From CAYUJH01 sp964394585 (GTDB lineage: Bacteria; Bacteroidota; Bacteroidia; Cytophagales; Flammeovirgaceae), in contig CAYMYI010000025.1 in NCBI GenBank assembly GCA_964394585.1, positions 1 through 42,993 on the forward strand: a DNA stretch of 42,993 nucleotides. Reading direction: 5' to 3'. Below, piece by piece: positions 41,061-42,993 of this stretch. Position 1 is the first letter of the stretch. Each line of letters starts with the position of its first letter. The notes beneath the pieces were generated by a model. That model worked only from the letters and a program-made list of their open reading frames with translations. It did not search any database and was not told where the DNA came from. The translations under genes were made by a program, and so were the position numbers.

Positions 41061-42566
41061 CTAGTAACCAGGGTTTTGCTGGCCTGCAATAACGTTGTTT
41101 GCGTTAATTTCTACCAATGGAATTGGCAACGTGAAACGGTAGTCATCTGCTGAAAGCGTACAAGCACCTGTGATAAAGCAATCTAGTGGGTCGCGATCAA
41201 CACCACGGTTTGCTCCTGTACCTAAGCGTTTCAGGTCTAACCAACGGTGGCCTTCAAAGCAAAGCTCTATACGGCGCTCATCCAAAATGCCTGCAAATGC
41301 TGCTTGCGCACTTCCAAAGCTTGGTGCAGGTTGTGGAGTACCGAAACGTGCATCGCGGATTTGCTTAATGTAGTTAGCAGCACCTGCCAAATCGCCTGAA
41401 GCAGCCGCAGCTTCCGCACGGATTAAGTACATTTCTGATACACGGAATACTTTCAAGTCGTTCATCAAAGGCACACCATCGTGTCCGGGATATTTATAAA
41501 TCACTAAGATATCTGTATTGAAGAACTCTTCATTAGAAACGTTCGGATATGCTGTATTAATCTGAGAGTCAGCACCAACGTTCACTTGGAAGCGTACATC
41601 AGCAGGGTCAAGTAAGTTGAACAATGTTCTGCCCATCTCATAGTATGGTGAGCCGGTAATAGTAGCATCTACAAAAGCGAAGTTCGCTCCTGCCCATCCG
41701 CCGGCAGTTCCTGAACCAGTAACGCCTTGTCCATCGTACGAATCACCATCGTTACGGTCTAACTTGAAGATTACTTCTGTTTCATCTGCATCTAAGTACA
41801 TATTCACATACTGCTCGCGGTTAGCCAATGGATATTTATTGATTAGCTGCGCGGCAAGTTGGTCAGCCTCTGAGTAACGTCCACGGTATAAAGCCATTCT
41901 GGCACGCATTGCAGTAATTACATCTAAGTTAATGTACTTATTGTCGGTAAATGAGGGAGAAATTAGCGACTGTGCTTGGCTGAAATCACTTTCGATAGCG
42001 GCAAACACCTCGCCGTTGGTGTTACGTGGCAATGCTTGGTCAATCGAAGGAATAAAATTCACAGCAATTACCCCTAAAGCACTATCATCTGTCATATCCG
42101 TTGTAAAATACGACAGCAACGTGAAGTGTGCATAGGCACGAATTGCATATGCTTGACCCAAAATATTGTTGTAGTCTGCTTGCTCATCGGCTGATGGTTC
42201 AATCAGAGTAGCTGCTTCAATTACGCGGGTAGCTGCGTTGATAGCACCGTACCAGTTTAACCACATAGCCGTGGGCATTGCACTTTGCTGTGTAAGAAGG
42301 TGTGCTAAATCTGTAGTTAAGCCTTGCCCTCCACTATCAAAACCTCTCGAAATTTCATCTGTGAAGGCTGCGTTAAATTGGATTTGCTGGGTAATGTCTA
42401 AGCGGTCATAAGCTCCTAACAAACCATTTTCCAAGTCTTGTAGCGTTTCGAATGAGCGATCGGCACTAAGCAGACCGGGCTGTGTTATCTCGATGGCTTC
42501 GTTACACGAAGTAGCGAATACCAAGGCAGTAAATGCCCCGAGTAATGTTCTATATATATATTTCAT
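41061..42566 (-). CDS. SusD/RagB-family nutrient-binding lipoprotein
   Basis: From the ATG at 42566 (rather than a TTG three codons upstream) the protein has 501 residues. A lipoprotein signal ends with the lipobox ATSC (Cys ~21). SusD features follow: early TPR-like helices (LGQAYAIRAYAHFTLLSYFT), RMALYRGRYSEADQLAAQLI, MYLIRAEAAAASGDLAGA and the C-terminal GHRWLDLKRLGTG. It is surface-exposed and docks onto the SusC barrel to capture a substrate for TonB-dependent import. The stop of susC lies 19 bp upstream. No glycan-degrading enzyme is visible, so the substrate is unknown; SusCD pairs also import peptides. Confidence 0.92.
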   Translation of the reverse strand: MKYIYRTLLGAFTALVFATSCNEAIEITQPGLLSADRSFETLQDLENGLLGAYDRLDITQQIQFNAAFTDEISRGFDSGGQGLTTDLAHLLTQQSAMPTAMWLNWYGAINAATRVIEAATLIEPSADEQADYNNILGQAYAIRAYAHFTLLSYFTTDMTDDSALGVIAVNFIPSIDQALPRNTNGEVFAAIESDFSQAQSLISPSFTDNKYINLDVITAMRARMALYRGRYSEADQLAAQLINKYPLANREQYVNMYLDADETEVIFKLDRNDGDSYDGQGVTGSGTAGGWAGANFAFVDATITGSPYYEMGRTLFNLLDPADVRFQVNVGADSQINTAYPNVSNEEFFNTDILVIYKYPGHDGVPLMNDLKVFRVSEMYLIRAEAAAASGDLAGAANYIKQIRDARFGTPQPAPSFGSAQAAFAGILDERRIELCFEGHRWLDLKRLGTGANRGVDRDPLDCFITGACTLSADDYRFTLPIPLVEINANNVIAGQQNPGY

Positions 42567-42585
42567 TGTTCTCAAAAATTTAAAA

Positions 42586-42993
42586 TTATAGACCTAGTTC
42601 TATACCAAATGAAATGATTCTTGGAGAAGGATATAAACGAGAACCTGTTGGCTCTAAAGATTCCGCATCAAAGCCTCTCCATTCTGTAAAGGTTACTAAG
42701 TTTTCAGCATTTACGAATACACGTGCTGTATTTAAGAATTTCACAGGCTCTAGTAAACGAGCTGGCACATTGTATCCTAGCGTGATGAAACGTAAGCGTA
42801 GGTAGTCGTTATCAAACAAGAAGCGGTCAGACGAGCCTCCCAGACCATAGTTAGCCGCAGTAATAGCAGGAATATCTGTATTCGGGTTTTCAGGAGTCCA
42901 TGCTCTGAACATATCTCTTGAATGACGGAACTGACCAATGTTACCCGGATTCACGAAGCCTGAGTAGTCGAAGTCGAAACGGTTTGCACCGAT
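42586..42993 (-). CDS. SusC/RagA TonB-linked receptor, C-terminal end (runs off right edge)
   Basis: The minus-strand frame is open from the window edge to the stop at 42586, giving 135 residues. It has the typical C-terminal end of SusC: LRLRFITLGYNVPARLLEPV, ARVFVNAENLVTFTEWRGFD and a final YPSPRIISFGIELGL ending in an aromatic/hydrophobic beta strand. It is an outer-membrane TonB-dependent barrel. It forms an operon with the following susD (19-bp gap). Confidence 0.9.
   Translation of the reverse strand: MGANRFDFDYSGFVNPGNIGQFRHSRDMFRAWTPENPNTDIPAITAANYGLGGSSDRFLFDNDYLRLRFITLGYNVPARLLEPVKFLNTARVFVNAENLVTFTEWRGFDAESLEPTGSRLYPSPRIISFGIELGL

Overview
The window looks like a chromosomal segment of a Bacteroidota bacterium, most likely from the Cytophagales or Saprospiria side of the phylum. 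Pointers are a SusC/SusD pair at the right edge, a TonB-receptor N-terminus at the left edge, many tetratricopeptide (TPR) sensor proteins with SpoIIE-type outputs, a two-component-type propeller/Y_Y_Y sensor, near absence of Shine-Dalgarno sites with A-rich leaders, and TAnnTTTG-like promoter boxes. No tRNA, rRNA, CRISPR array, integrase or insertion sequence was seen.

Layout. 1-336: N-terminus of a TonB-linked receptor running off the left edge. 585-7443: a sensory block of three TPR proteins with different outputs (HTH; lone DHp helix pair; SpoIIE/PP2C phosphatase), plus a frameshifted gene remnant and a membrane-anchored HIRAN protein. 7440-9884: a CcoI/FixI-type copper P-type ATPase with an FNR-like box upstream. 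9991-14241: glycosyltransferases for a surface glycan or LPS core. 14246-18144: a hotdog thioesterase, a large secreted HEXXH/propeller/beta-barrel protein and a tiny membrane protein. 18292-23085: a propeller/Y_Y_Y/SpoIIE sensor and rpoN. 23379-24478: an unknown protein and 3-hydroxyanthranilate dioxygenase.

24479-27682 is the most unusual stretch. Two related 17-bp palindromes of Fur-family geometry precede a PhoX-like Tat protein, a MerC-like membrane protein, a secreted CxxC protein and a His-rich lipoprotein. I infer a metal-homeostasis (probably zinc) operon. 27710-33572: an orphan RavA/MoxR ATPase, a sirtuin without zinc cysteines next to a short methylmalonyl-CoA mutase small subunit, an ABC metal permease fused to a DtxR-type repressor, and MscS.

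33680-37381 (minus strand) is a co-directional run nuoI-nuoJ-GT2-GT2, where nuoIJ are apart from the rest of Complex I and NuoI carries a repetitive basic/proline tail. sucC is divergent from it and ends in a clear intrinsic terminator. It is followed by a small OB-fold protein, amtB with a hairpin in its leader, and the 3' half of a SusC/SusD locus closed by a perfect 34-bp palindromic terminator.

Most genes are ordinary housekeeping or envelope functions. The best candidates for under-described biology are the putative metal operon with twin operators, the secreted metallopeptidase/propeller/barrel protein, the DHp-only TPR protein, and the detached nuoIJ with its tail.
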